From NCBI GenBank assembly GCA_023213315.1, contig JAKCPI010007767.1, positions 1 through 64,000 on the forward strand: 64,000 bases of DNA. Reading direction: 5' to 3'. Below, piece after piece: positions 55,141 through 64,000 of this stretch. Every line of letters begins with the position of its first letter. Position 1 is the first letter of the stretch. The translations under genes and the position numbers were made by a program. Origin of the DNA: Euborellia annulipes (Eukaryota > Arthropoda > Insecta > Dermaptera > Anisolabididae). The notes beneath the pieces were generated by a model. It was not told the origin of the DNA. It made no database searches and was given only the letters and a program-made list of their open reading frames with translations.

Positions 55141-56610
55141 AAAATTTAAAATCAACAAATGGGTGTTAAAAGAAATGTAAAAACAATCAGCGTTAAAAAA
55201 TGCTGTTCTCTAAACAAAGTTTTAACAGCGAGTTTAACATGTTGCTTTTATTTCAAAGCTATCAAAATCATAACCTTACTTTTTAGGTTAAGGACGCCAT
55301 TTTTATTTTATTTAAATACGACGTTAAAATATTAAAGGCACCCCCTAGACATGACATTAATTTTTAACACTATTTACTAAATGTTAACGTCTTGGCTTTA
55401 AAGTTTTTGTTTACAGAAAAGCTTTTTGAGGCAAGGAAGTGTTAAAATGAATTAATGTTATTTACAGATGTTAAAAGTTAACGTTTTTGCTTGGAGAAAT
55501 AAAAGTTAACGTTTTTGCTTAGAGAATAGACCTGAATGTGCTTTAAAATTACCTGAATTTTTATGAAAAAAGTAATAAAATTAAGTTTAATTTTTTTAAC
55601 TCTAATTTATGACAAAATGAATTTTTTTAAAGCAATATTAATTTTTAAATTTGTTTTTAATTACAACAAGAATGAATCTTTTTATAAAATACAGGTATAT
55701 AAAAAATTTTGTTACCCTTTACGGTTTCAACATTTTTTTTTTTTTATTTAAATTATCTCTTCATATAGACTCATTAAATCGCGCCTTATTAACACCAACT
55801 TTTTTCCTTTTTTTTATTAATTAATTAAAAAGGGTGTTTAGAATTTTTATTAATAGTTCTTCTTTAAAGGATAAAAATTATATCCTTGAAATTTTCAATT
55901 ATGTTTGCTTCTCTATCGACAATTCTGACAGGCAATTATAAATAATAACAACGTCATCATCATCAAAATCTCATTTTCTATATTGAATTTCTTTTTGATT
56001 CCTTCTAATAAATCACAAGAAATAAAAGAAGGCCTCATTAATGATTATATTTAATTAAACGAGGTTTATATGAATATAAGGATAAATAAAATCGTTAACA
56101 AGGTAAAGGATAAATTTTTTTTGATGACCTTCGTTTCACAAAAAAGTTCAAAATAATATAACAAGGAAACTGAAATCCAGAAATTATTATTAAAATATAA
56201 TCTTTGTTTAAAAAAGAAAATAAACGAACTTGGATGAAAACTAAGAGAACGTGAATGATTTCGATTCACTATTAATGAGCTAATATTTGATATTAATAAC
56301 AATCTAGAGGGAAAATCAAACACCTGGATTTGCTTATGTTTCTATTCATGAAATTTATGAATTTATTATGTCTAGAGAGAAGCACAAGTGGTGAGAAATT
56401 TCCATGATAATTAAGAGCTATGCTAATGACGGAGGTCACTTTCGAATATGTCAATCCTCCCTTTGGATGAGATTTTATAAATATTTTATTTTTTTTTTTA
56501 ATTTATACAATGGATATTTTAATTTTAAAATTATATATGTATATAAGTATAGGCTTATAATTCATATGAGAACGAGATGTTTATTTTTAATTTATTTTTT
56601 TTTTTTCTGC
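55141..56610. other. AT-rich DNA, no gene seen
   Basis: TTAACGTTTTTGCTT-type motifs repeat twice near 55480 and 55510. Short frames of 60-85 codons have no known domain. Confidence 0.45.
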
Positions 56611-56757
56611 ATTTTATAAATAAATCTGGTCCTCGGGCTGTGGTGTAGTTGGTAGCGTGCTGGCCTTCTATATCAAGGGTTCGGATCCCAGGCAGTCTGA
56701 TGATTTTATTTAAGTCATTTGGATACCAAATGGCTTAAATAAATATGCCTGGAGCGA

Positions 56758-57302
56758 CGAGGACAGGTCAATAAGTCAGTGACTTTTTGAATGAAACAGG
56801 TTTTTGGATAAAAAATGATTTTATTTTTCAACGTAGTCTCCTTTGAGCTTTATACACTTTGTCCAACGTTTGTCCAATTTTTTTATCCCTTCCAAAAATA
56901 AGATTTGTCAAGGACATCAAAATAGGTATTTGTTGTGAGATGATTTCATCGTTCGATTTAAAACTCTTTCCGCCGAGCTATTTTTTTAGGTTTGGTAACA
57001 AGAAATAGTCACTCGGGGCTAAATCCGGAGAATAGGGCGAATGAAGGAGCAATTCGTATCTCAATTCATGGATTTTTGTCATGGAAACTGTACATTTCTG
57101 CACCCTTGCATTGTCCTGCATTGTCTTCTCAAACCACGAGGTAGTCTGCTATTAATGGATGTCAAACAAAAACTAAAAAAACCCAGCTGGTTCAAATTTC
57201 AACAAGAGTCAGCTGATAGTTGCCTGCTGACAGGAGCAGTGTTGCCATTTCAGTCAAGAGGTGGGAAATTCAAAAAGTCACGGACTTATTGACCTGCTCT
57301 CG
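56758..57302 (-). mobile_element. mariner element, internally deleted
   Basis: The termini CGAGGACAGGTCAATAAG and (reverse-complemented right end) CGAGAGCAGGTCAATAAG extend to GTGACTTTTTGAAT, giving about 34 bp inverted repeats. TA follows the right end. It is about 545 bp, compared with roughly 1.3 kb for intact mariners. It retains the 3' part of a transposase gene on the minus strand. Confidence 0.85.
56821..57118 (-). pseudogene. mariner transposase remnant (D34D catalytic region)
   Basis: The conceptual minus-strand translation begins QDNARVQKCT and continues to HSPYSPDLAPSDYF, LGGKSF and, after two frameshifts, RWTKCIKLKGDYVEK and a stop. The two visible catalytic aspartates, in QDNAR (57113-57115) and SDYF (57008-57010), are separated by 34 residues. 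This is the D34D spacing of mariner transposases. The N-terminal DNA-binding domain and the first catalytic Asp are deleted, and an in-frame TAG (56978-56980) interrupts the rest. It cannot make an active protein. No host gene is implied. Confidence 0.85.
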
Positions 57303-57331
57303 TACATACCGGTATTATTAAATACAAGTAT

Positions 57332-57609
57332 GCCCTCGGGGCATGGCGTAGAGGTTAGCGTGCTAACCTCATATACCAAACGTCGCGGGTTCGGACCCCA
57401 GGCAGTCCGATGATTTTATTTAAGCCAATTGGATACCAAATGGCTTAAATAAGAATGCCTGGACCCCTAATAGATAAATTATTTAATAACGGATATCGTA
57501 AAAAGTCTTATATGGCCTGAGTTGCCGAAAAGACTGTATGAATGTGTGTGTGAGTGTGAGTGTGAATGAGAAAAAAGTGTGAATGTTTTTTATAAAAAAA
57601 AAAAAAAAA
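57332..57609 (+). mobile_element. SINE-1 (inserted in the older SINE-1)
   Basis: GCCCTCGGGGCATGGCGTAG, GTCGCGGGTTCGGACCCC, CAGTCCGATGATTTTATTTAAGCC, ATTGGATACCAAATGGC, CCTGGACCCCTAATA, AACGGATATCG, GTTGCCGAAAAGACTGT, a GTGTGAGTG tail and poly-A. Flanked by AAATACAAGTAT (57320-57331, 57610-57621). Confidence 0.85.
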
Positions 57610-57741
57610 AAATACAAGTATCTTAAAAGGTCTTATATGGGCTGAGTTGCCGAGAAGACTGCGTGTGTGTGTGAATGGGAAAAAAGGAAAATAGTGTGAG
57701 TATTAAAAAAAATAAAAATAAAATAAAATAAATCTGGTCCT

Positions 57742-58640
57742 AAGTGGTGAAGTTGAGGATCCCCCACTCAGGCAAAATTCAATACCGAAATAAATAAACT
57801 ATATACAAAATATGACTAAGATTTAAAAAAATTTAATTCTGAAATAGGCATCATTTTTTCCTTAGGAAGATCTTTACGAATTAAAAAAGTAAACAAGGTG
57901 TCGAAATCATTTCTCTGGATTAATATTCTATCTGGGAACCGAACTAACACCCCTTCACTTTTAAGGTTATCAAATAGACATTGTCAGGAAACGGGAGAAG
58001 GGAAGGACTATATTAAAATAAATTTTTTTTGTAATTCGAACATCACATGTTTATTTTAATTTTATAATATTCTTACTAAATTTTTTTCTAATTTCAATAA
58101 GAAATAGGTCCATGGTTTGATACGCATCACCTATTTTATTATTTTAACGAAGATAATCTTTTGAAAGTAAAACATTATTTATACGCTTTGTATATCGCCC
58201 CTACAATATTTATATATAAACACAAACACTCAATCGTGGTTAATATAAGCAATCTCCAGACAAGACCCCAAGAAAAGTAATAATTCTTCCTTTGATCAGC
58301 CGCCTGAAACATTCCTCTCCCCCCTACCCCCTCCACTTCAATCTTATAACTTCTAAAACATCAAATCTCATTTATTCTATTTCCTTACTTCAAGATTCAG
58401 TTAATCTCAACCATTTTCTTTTATTCCTTCATCTTAGTAACTCCCTCTTATTATATTTCTTTCCCTTCTATTCAAATAAAAATTTTTCATATAATAAATG
58501 TTTGAATCTAATAACAGTTAATCCACCAAAAAAATCTTTCGTCATGTGATTTTTTGAATATTCAAATTTTATTTATTTATTTATTTTTTTAATATTAAAA
58601 TCTTTTAGTTATTAGTTTCAGAATTGACACCGTTTTAGTT
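57742..58640. other. AT-rich DNA, no gene confirmed
   Basis: An 85-codon plus-strand frame at 58292-58549 is leucine-, serine- and phenylalanine-rich with no recognised domain. Confidence 0.4.
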
Positions 58641-58644
58641 ACTC

Positions 58645-58803
58645 TGAGAAGTAACTTTCATTGGAAAAAATCTGATGAAGGTTCCCGTTTCCTTCCTCAA
58701 GAGGAGGCTAATTTTTTGCTATGAGGTGGATTTGAACGCGAGTTGTCTTCACCTCAGGGTTATAAGCTTAACTTCTTATCCGCTAGACTTATTGCCTCCT
58801 AAA
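58645..58803 (-). repeat. SINE-3 copy
   Basis: The minus strand reads GGAGGCAATAAGTCTAGCGG, GAAGTTAAGCTTATAACCC, CGCGTTCAAATCCACCTCAT (B-box-like), then AGGAAGGAAACGGGAACC and GAAAGTTACTTCTC. Matching copies lie at 61423-61865 and 63797-63955. Confidence 0.7.
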
Positions 58804-59040
58804 TTTAAATAGGTGTTGCTAAACTTTATATTAGGCCTAATAGATTGGTTTATAATTACATCCAAATATTGACAAAAAATTTATGATTCTTCTTAGTCTT
58901 TCTTCATCAGTAAATTTATATCTCATCAAGACGTTTAGTATTTTCAGTTATTATTATTTTTTTATATATCCAAGCCTCAGTTGCCAAAAAGAATGTTAAA
59001 ATCTGATTTAATATAATTGTCTTAAAAATCAAAAAAAGTT
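58804..59040. other. AT-rich DNA with a SINE-tail-like motif
   Basis: CAAGCCTCAGTTGCCAAAAAG at about 58972-58992 resembles the SINE-1 tail. Nothing else recognised. Confidence 0.4.
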
Positions 59041-59057
59041 AGTAATTCAAAAATTAT

Positions 59058-59196
59058 CGCAGAGGAGCACAAAGGATGAGTTGGCTTCATCGGGTCAGGA
59101 GAGATATGACCGAGCCTGACCTGTCGGAGACTACAGAATTGGATAGGGTGGTATGGAGAAGTAGAATAAGGATCGTCAATCCAAAAGAAGAAGAAG
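59058..59196 (+). mobile_element. LINE 3' end, severely 5'-truncated
   Basis: The plus-strand frame from 59061 translates RGAQRMSWLHRV, then RRDMTEPDLS, ELDRVVWRSRIRIVNP and EEEE, ending at TAG 59199-59201. The W..R.DM...L....DR..WR..IR...P pattern is typical of the extreme C-terminus of arthropod LINE reverse-transcriptase ORFs. The insert ends in (GAA)n. AGTA(A/G)TTCAAAAATTAT flanks it (59041-59057, 59197-59213), so the stop codon overlaps the right duplication. Only about 46 codons remain. It is not a functional gene. Confidence 0.75.
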
Positions 59197-59213
59197 AGTA
59201 GTTCAAAAATTAT

Positions 59214-61420
59214 ATCGAGTAGCAGTACACTTTTACTTTATTTTTTTAATCCCGCGGTATACTAACATACAGACACGAGACTATTCATCTCCCAAAAATA
59301 ATTATATGTATAGAGAGAAAATAGACTTTTGAAATTTGTTAGAAATATAAAAAAATATTTATTCACTTGAAGAAGGGGAGGAGGGGGTGCCGGATCGTTC
59401 AGAGAACCCTATTACCCTGTAAGTATTCAAAAATGAAAATTAGAAAATATGAATTGCAAAAAATTTGTTAAGCATAGATGACTCCAAAACTGTAAAATGA
59501 ATCGATAATCGATTTTTTCAAATACTCGTAATTATAAATTCTAAAAGGCTTTTGTAACCTCAAACAAAAAGTTCATTATTATTTTAGTCTGTTCCAAATT
59601 TATTTGATCTTTGTAAAAATATCCTCACTTTTTTTTTTAATTAATAAAAATAATTTATACGAATGTTTTATAAAAAAAGCATCATATCATTTTTTTCAAG
59701 TAATATCATTGGGCCATCTATTACACACGTATATGAAATATTATATATATAAGTATATTTTTTTTTTCGTTGATTTTATATGGTAAAATTGAATATTGGC
59801 TCTAAGCCAGAGGAAGGGGTGAAAGCAACCAAGGCTTTGCATTTGCCAGCTAGAAAGAACCTTCAACAACACTCGTGTGTGTGTTTTTTTTTTTTTTTTT
59901 TTAATTTTAATTCTAGAGAAATTAATTTTAACTGAACCCCTAACAAAATGGATGGAAGGGTGTGAAAGAAGGGAGTGAAACGAAAACCGGTGTCGAAAAA
60001 CGTCAATTGCTACGGTTTAATTGAACCGGGCCAAAAGGACATAAAGAAGGGTCTGGGGTGTAAGTGCTGTCTCTATTCGCCGTATACTGTAGCTTATATG
60101 GAGCCCAATTGTGCGTTCGTGATCTCTTAATCTGGACTTTGGGATGAACAGAATGAAGATCTCTCACATGGTGAACAGAGGGTGGAGGTGGATTTTACGT
60201 TTTACTGGAGGTATAAAGCAGTTTAGATTCTCTCCCCCCCACCCTCCCACCCACCCGAACCCTCGCTTTTGAAACTAAAAGATATTCTGAGACAAACTCA
60301 CACAATCAGAAATTCAGAGATATATATATATAACAGGGTGTTCGCTTCGATTAACACGCATCAACTACAAAAAAAAAATCTTTTTTTGGGGGGGGATGGG
60401 GAGAATTCGTTCCAGTGTCAAACAAACTTAGATACGAAGCCAACATACGTTAACTATTTCACAGAGTGACATTTTTTTAACGAATGGCTTTTTCTCTTTT
60501 TTTTTTTAATCATTAAATCAAATATTGTTTAGTAAAATAAATTAAATAAAAGTTTACACTTTGGTGATAAGAATTTTTCTTTTTTTTTTTTTTAATGTAT
60601 TAAATAACTAATCGAACTGTTTGTACTACTTTTGTTGTTGTTTTTTTATAAACAAAGAGAAAAACAAAATGCCGACTTTGAAAAATTTTCATGAGAGCCT
60701 GGTTAATGACCAACGAATACGAAAGTACATATAGACAAGATCCGGATTGCGTTTGTTTGTGGAAAATAAACAAGCTCGAGTCGGCATTTCTGTACACTCC
60801 ATAAAGCATGGTTGCTGAGTTCACTTGAACATAAACTCTGATTTACAAAAGGGGTTATTAGCGCAATTCAGGAACTTTAATGTCCTAACGGTCCTTGTAG
60901 AAAACAATTAAAAGAAACAAAAGAAAGTCTGAATTAAATGATTTAAAAATTAAATAAATAATTGTATAGTGGCGCTCTTAAACTGAAGTAGTACTGCGAT
61001 TAGCAAGGAATATAAAAAGCACTTATCAAGTTCAAATTCACATTAAATCACAAATTTTCAAAAAAAAATCTTTTACATTTTTTCTAGGAGCCTACCTAGC
61101 TCTTTTATCAGAGGCGAATTTTGGTTGGGTTTCTAAATATAAAAACTTAAATATTGAATTATGAATATGAAGAAACAGACATAGAAAATAATGTTTAAAA
61201 ATTTATTTTCAAGTTGTGGTGGTGCTGAAAATCGGGATAGGTGGCCTCCGAAAAATAAAAACGCCTTCTATATTTAAAATAAATAATTATTAAATTTATA
61301 AAAGTCAAATCGCTTCTGCAGCCGAAATGACTTTAAAAAAGTTATGCTTAAAAAAATTATATTTAGTAGGGGCCTATATTAAATATTTTTCCACGGGCCG
61401 ATTGTACATCCATTATTCAT
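59214..61420. other. Mixed unique DNA, no gene confirmed
   Basis: 59800-60260 is less AT-rich and ends in a C-rich run (60231-60260), without a long frame. A G9 run lies near 60388. TTCTGCAGCCGAAATGAC near 61314-61331 resembles a SINE tail. Short frames have no domains. Confidence 0.4.
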
Positions 61421-61422
61421 AA

Positions 61423-61865
61423 AATGAGGAGGCGATAAGCCGAGGGGAGAAGGCAGAGGCGTATTTATGGGGGGGGGGGGCCGAGGGGGCCCGGGCCCCC
61501 CCGAAATTTCCCAAACACATACATATATAGTGATATACAGACATCAGCGCAACAAATTTTTCCGCAGGATGGACAACTTTGGTTCCGCAATAGAAAAAAT
61601 GGTCCGCAAAAAATTTCGTGTGAAAAAAAATATAGTTTCTTAAAAAAAAAAATTTTCCGCAAAAAAATTTTCGAGTTCGGGCCCCCCCCGAAAAAAATTT
61701 CTATATACGCTCCTGGGAGAAGGAGTTAAGCTTATAATCCTGAAGATAACTCGAGTTCAAACCCACCTCATGGCAAAAGATCATTCAACTCTAATTGAGA
61801 TCACTCCTCCTGAGGAAGGAAACGGGAACCCACCTCAGGAATGAAAGTTACTCATCATTTCTGAC
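61423..61865 (+). mobile_element. SINE-3 copy interrupted by a hAT MITE
   Basis: GAGGAGGCGATAAGCCGAGG (left part) and GGAGTTAAGCTTATAATCC, GAGTTCAAACCCACCTCATG (B-box-like), GAGGAAGGAAACGGGAACC and GAAAGTTACTC (right part) form one SINE-3 when the insert 61454-61715 and one duplication copy are removed. Confidence 0.75.
61454..61715. mobile_element. hAT-type MITE with perfect 8 bp duplication, 262 bp
   Basis: CAGAGGCGTATTTATGGGGG and TTTCTATATACGCTCCTG are imperfect inverted termini. GGAGAAGG flanks both sides (61446-61453, 61716-61723). Long G and C runs lie just inside both ends. The 65-codon minus-strand frame inside is not a gene. Confidence 0.85.
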
Positions 61866-62500
61866 TCCATACAATTATCTCTATATATATAATAATACGA
61901 AGATATTATAAAAACAGAGTGCAATACTCGAAATAAAGTATAATTCATAAATGAGTTTGAATCAATAAGAGCTATAACACTTCTTTTTAGTTTTATTATA
62001 TAATTCCATTTCATTGGTATAATTTATTATAATTTGCACGTTAGCATTAATTTTTTTGCATAATTATTCTATTTTTGATTAAATAAATTTAATCCAATAA
62101 TATTATTATTTTAGTTTATTTAATTTTCACGAAAATTTCAATTTCTCTTCAAATTAATAAAATCAATAAGAGCGAAAGAGGTGACTTTTCATTTTTTTTT
62201 TTTTTTTATCCAATCCGATTAAATGAGAAGAACAGAAGAAATTTATAGTCCAGAGGTACATAAGTAAATGGTTTTCCATTCATCATTTGCTAAAAAAAAA
62301 AAAAAGATCTCGCTTAAACCAATATTTCGATTTACTAACATCGAATTTAAAAAACATTCGATTTCACACAAATAGAAAAAAATTCGATTTGCGACTTTAA
62401 AATTTGATAAACGTTAACTTTGACTTTGTGAGTTTCAAAGGACTTTTGAGAATATTTTTTTTTTTTTTTTTTTTTGTTTAACCCACTCTTTTTATACTCT
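61866..62500. other. AT-rich DNA, no gene seen
   Basis: No recognisable feature. Confidence 0.5.
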
Positions 62501-62509
62501 CTTATTTAA

Positions 62510-62835
62510 TATTCACGCACCTCTGTTTACGATTTAACACTATTTTTTGGTCATTAAACCAGAGAATAATTACTTTAATTACATGTAAAATGTCGTAATT
62601 CGTTCCTGCTAAAGACTCATAAAATGCGTAATTAAATTGCCCCTTCTCCCTGCGTAAATGGATAAACGTTATAGACCTAGCAGACAATAAATTGATGGCG
62701 CATTTAGGAGACTATTGATGGCTAGAAATTTATCAATGCGGGCTCAGAAGACCTATTAATTGCAGGATATGTTATTCAATTAAGGGACTAATTAATCAAA
62801 AAATTGCAAATGTTAATCGAGCATTCCAAACAGAA
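62510..62835. promoter_or_regulatory. Dense TAAT/ATTA cluster, possible enhancer
   Basis: Non-repetitive, moderately AT-rich sequence with many homeodomain-type cores (AATAATTACTTTAATTACATG, CGTAATTAAATTG, CTATTAATTGCAGG, TTCAATTAAGGGACTAATTAATC). It is not part of any repeat family seen here and has no long frame. A regulatory role is inferred only from motif density. Confidence 0.3.
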
Positions 62836-62979
62836 AGCCTTACGATTGTAAATAATTATTCTATGTATAACTTTCCTCTCATTTACTGTCTTGTACAAAT
62901 CGTTGCATTAAATATTTATAATCTATAAAATTTTAATTAAAGTTCATAAAATCATAATTATTATAAATAAGGCATTTTT

Positions 62980-63740
62980 ACTTTCTCTTAGCTTTATAGA
63001 GCATAAGTATTGGTTTCATGTAAAAAATTCGATGTCGAGTGGATATTAAAGCATATAGGAATTGAGCTAGGAGGTTGAAATTTTATATTTAAGTTAGGTA
63101 CCCCCCCTGCCACGTGCCACGAAGCTTTTGAACAAAATCGTCCAAAGTACTAGTACTTTACTAACGCACTTTTTCAGTTTTTTTTTTCAAATTTCTTGAA
63201 TCCCCTCCAACGATTTTAATTAAAATTCAAAAATCTATTATTTTTTAGATACTCTTTAAAATGTATATTCTCATTTTGCCTTTGAAATCTTTTGAAACAC
63301 ATTTTACTCCTGTACTTCATAGGAAAGATAGTAGAAATATTTGCCATGGTAACAGAATATAAATTTTTCACATGTTTATAAATTTACATCTTGAATTCTA
63401 ATATATCGTTGGCTCTCAGGCTTGGTGTAGGAGCCAGCGAGCTAGCCTCGTATACCAAAAGTCGCGGGTTCGGACCCCAGGCAGTCCGATGATTTTATTT
63501 AAGTTATTTGGATACCAAATTGCCTGGATCCCCAAGTCAAAGTCTTATATGGCCTAAGTTGCCGAAAAGACTGTGTGAGGTGTGCGAGTGTGTTTTTTTT
63601 AAAAAGAAAAAAAATATATCGGTGGAAATTAAATATATCTCGACACAAAAAATCTGGTGTGACAAGAACAGAACACAATTTCGCTTACCTAAGGTAAAAG
63701 AAAGTTGGGTGCTGTGCGATCAGTCACAACTGATTTTTTT
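62980..63740 (+). mobile_element. HINE element, copy 20, interrupted by a SINE-1
   Basis: The 5' end (ACTTTCTCTTAGC), a shortened core, AGCTAGGAGGTTGAAATTT, AAAGTACTAGTACTTTACT and CTTGAATTCTAATATATCG run to 63412. After the SINE-1 (63413-63612) the sequence resumes with AATATATCGGTGGAAATT and the 3' fold-back (AAATCTGGTGTGAC...GTCACAACTG) with GGTAAAAGAAAGT. Confidence 0.8.
63413..63612 (+). mobile_element. SINE-1 inside a HINE element
   Basis: CTCTCAGGCTTGGTGTAGG, GTCGCGGGTTCGGACCCC, CAGTCCGATGATTTTATTTAAG, ATTTGGATACCAAATTGCC, GTTGCCGAAAAGACTGTG and a short GTGTGCGAG tail. The duplication is AATATATCGTTGG / AATATATCGGTGG (63400-63412, 63613-63625). The middle section is shortened. Confidence 0.85.
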
Positions 63741-63796
63741 AAATAAAAATAAAATTTTCCTTGACTATCAAATAAATAAAAATCTTTCTCTCTAGT

Positions 63797-63955
63797 GTCT
63801 GAACTGACATGTTACTATGAGGAGTAACTTTCATGAGAATAATGCTGAGGTGGGTTCCCGTTTCCTTCCTCAAGGGATCTTAAATAGAGTTGGTTAATGT
63901 TTTGCCATGAGGTGAATTTGAACTCCAGTTGTTTTTAACTCAGCTAACTTCGCGG
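63797..63955 (-). repeat. SINE-3 copy
   Basis: The minus strand reads GTTAGCTGAGTTAAAAACAACTGGAGTTCAAATTCACCTCATGGC-type sequence (head at about 63895-63955), then CCTTGAGGAAGGAAACGGG, AACCCACCTCAGC and GAAAGTTACTCCTC. It is the third SINE-3 copy in 5.3 kb. Confidence 0.7.
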
Positions 63956-64000
63956 AGAATAAATAATAAAATATTATTTTCAGATCTCACGTCAGTGTAT

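Larger units (their letters stand above)
56634..57727 (+). mobile_element. SINE-1 split by a mariner and by another SINE-1
   Basis: The head (CGGGCTGTGGTGTAGTTGG, GGGTTCGGATCCCAGGC, ATTTGGATACCAAATGG, ATGCCTGGA) lies at 56634-56754. A middle piece lies at about 57305-57331. The tail (AAGGTCTTATATGGGCTGAG, TTGCCGAGAAGACTGCG, poly-A) lies at 57622-57727. ATAAATCTGGTCCT flanks the whole (56620-56633, 57728-57741). The gaps are filled by a mariner (56758-57302) and a second SINE-1 (57332-57609). Confidence 0.8.

Overview
This 64 kb window is very AT-rich, non-coding eukaryotic DNA from an animal, most likely an invertebrate and perhaps an arthropod. The basis is strong A+T bias, long homopolymer tracts, many short interspersed elements, mariner and hAT-type remnants, and a repeat family built like the DINE-1/Helentron elements best known from arthropods. 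The species cannot be named from the sequence. I found no convincing host protein-coding gene, no intact tRNA or rRNA gene and no CRISPR array. Nearly all open frames of 60-140 codons are chance frames in AT-rich or repeat DNA. The only protein homology I trust comes from transposable elements: a mariner transposase remnant at about 56.8-57.1 kb and the C-terminal end of a LINE reverse-transcriptase ORF at about 59.1-59.2 kb. The window is best read as intergenic or intronic sequence.

The commonest repeat is a DINE-1-like (Helentron-associated, HINE) family. About twenty full or partial copies on both strands cover very roughly 12% of the window by my span estimates. Each copy has a 5' hairpin containing ACTTTCTCTTACC, a conserved block ending in a (GTCY)n/(GT)n microsatellite, a second AT-rich block, and a 3' fold-back that carries the inverted sub-terminal repeat GGTAAGAGAAAGT. 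Some copies lie in tandem (8.5-9.8 kb, 48.7-49.8 kb). Others are interrupted by a mariner-type MITE (1.5 kb) or a SINE (63.4 kb).

At least four SINE-like families are present. SINE-1 is tRNA-derived, with box A/B-like motifs and a GCCGAAAAGACTGTGTGAATG tail type. SINE-2 is tRNA-derived and often present only as its 3' end. SINE-3 is tRNA-like (58.6, 61.4 and 63.8 kb). SINE-4 is about 150 bp and polyadenylated. Many copies keep clear 11-17 bp target-site duplications. MITEs with readable ends include hAT-type ones with 8 bp duplications (11.8, 42.2, 48.0, 51.3 and 61.5 kb) and several other inverted-repeat elements (20.9, 22.7, 42.8 kb).

The most interesting signal is a set of fold-back structures at 31.4, 42.0-42.7, 43.6-43.8 and 54.7-55.1 kb. 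Their arms carry CUGANGA ... short stem ... GAAAC cores, which resemble the minimal hammerhead ribozymes known from the terminal repeats of Penelope-like elements. Because the cores sit in inverted arms, hammerhead-like motifs occur on both strands. Other structures worth a look are a ~395 bp near-complete palindrome (7.9-8.3 kb), two ~98% identical inverted arms flanking 430 bp (32.7-33.3 kb), a SINE split by a mariner and by another SINE (56.6-57.7 kb), and a hAT element enclosing a second hAT MITE and a HINE (51.1-52.3 kb).
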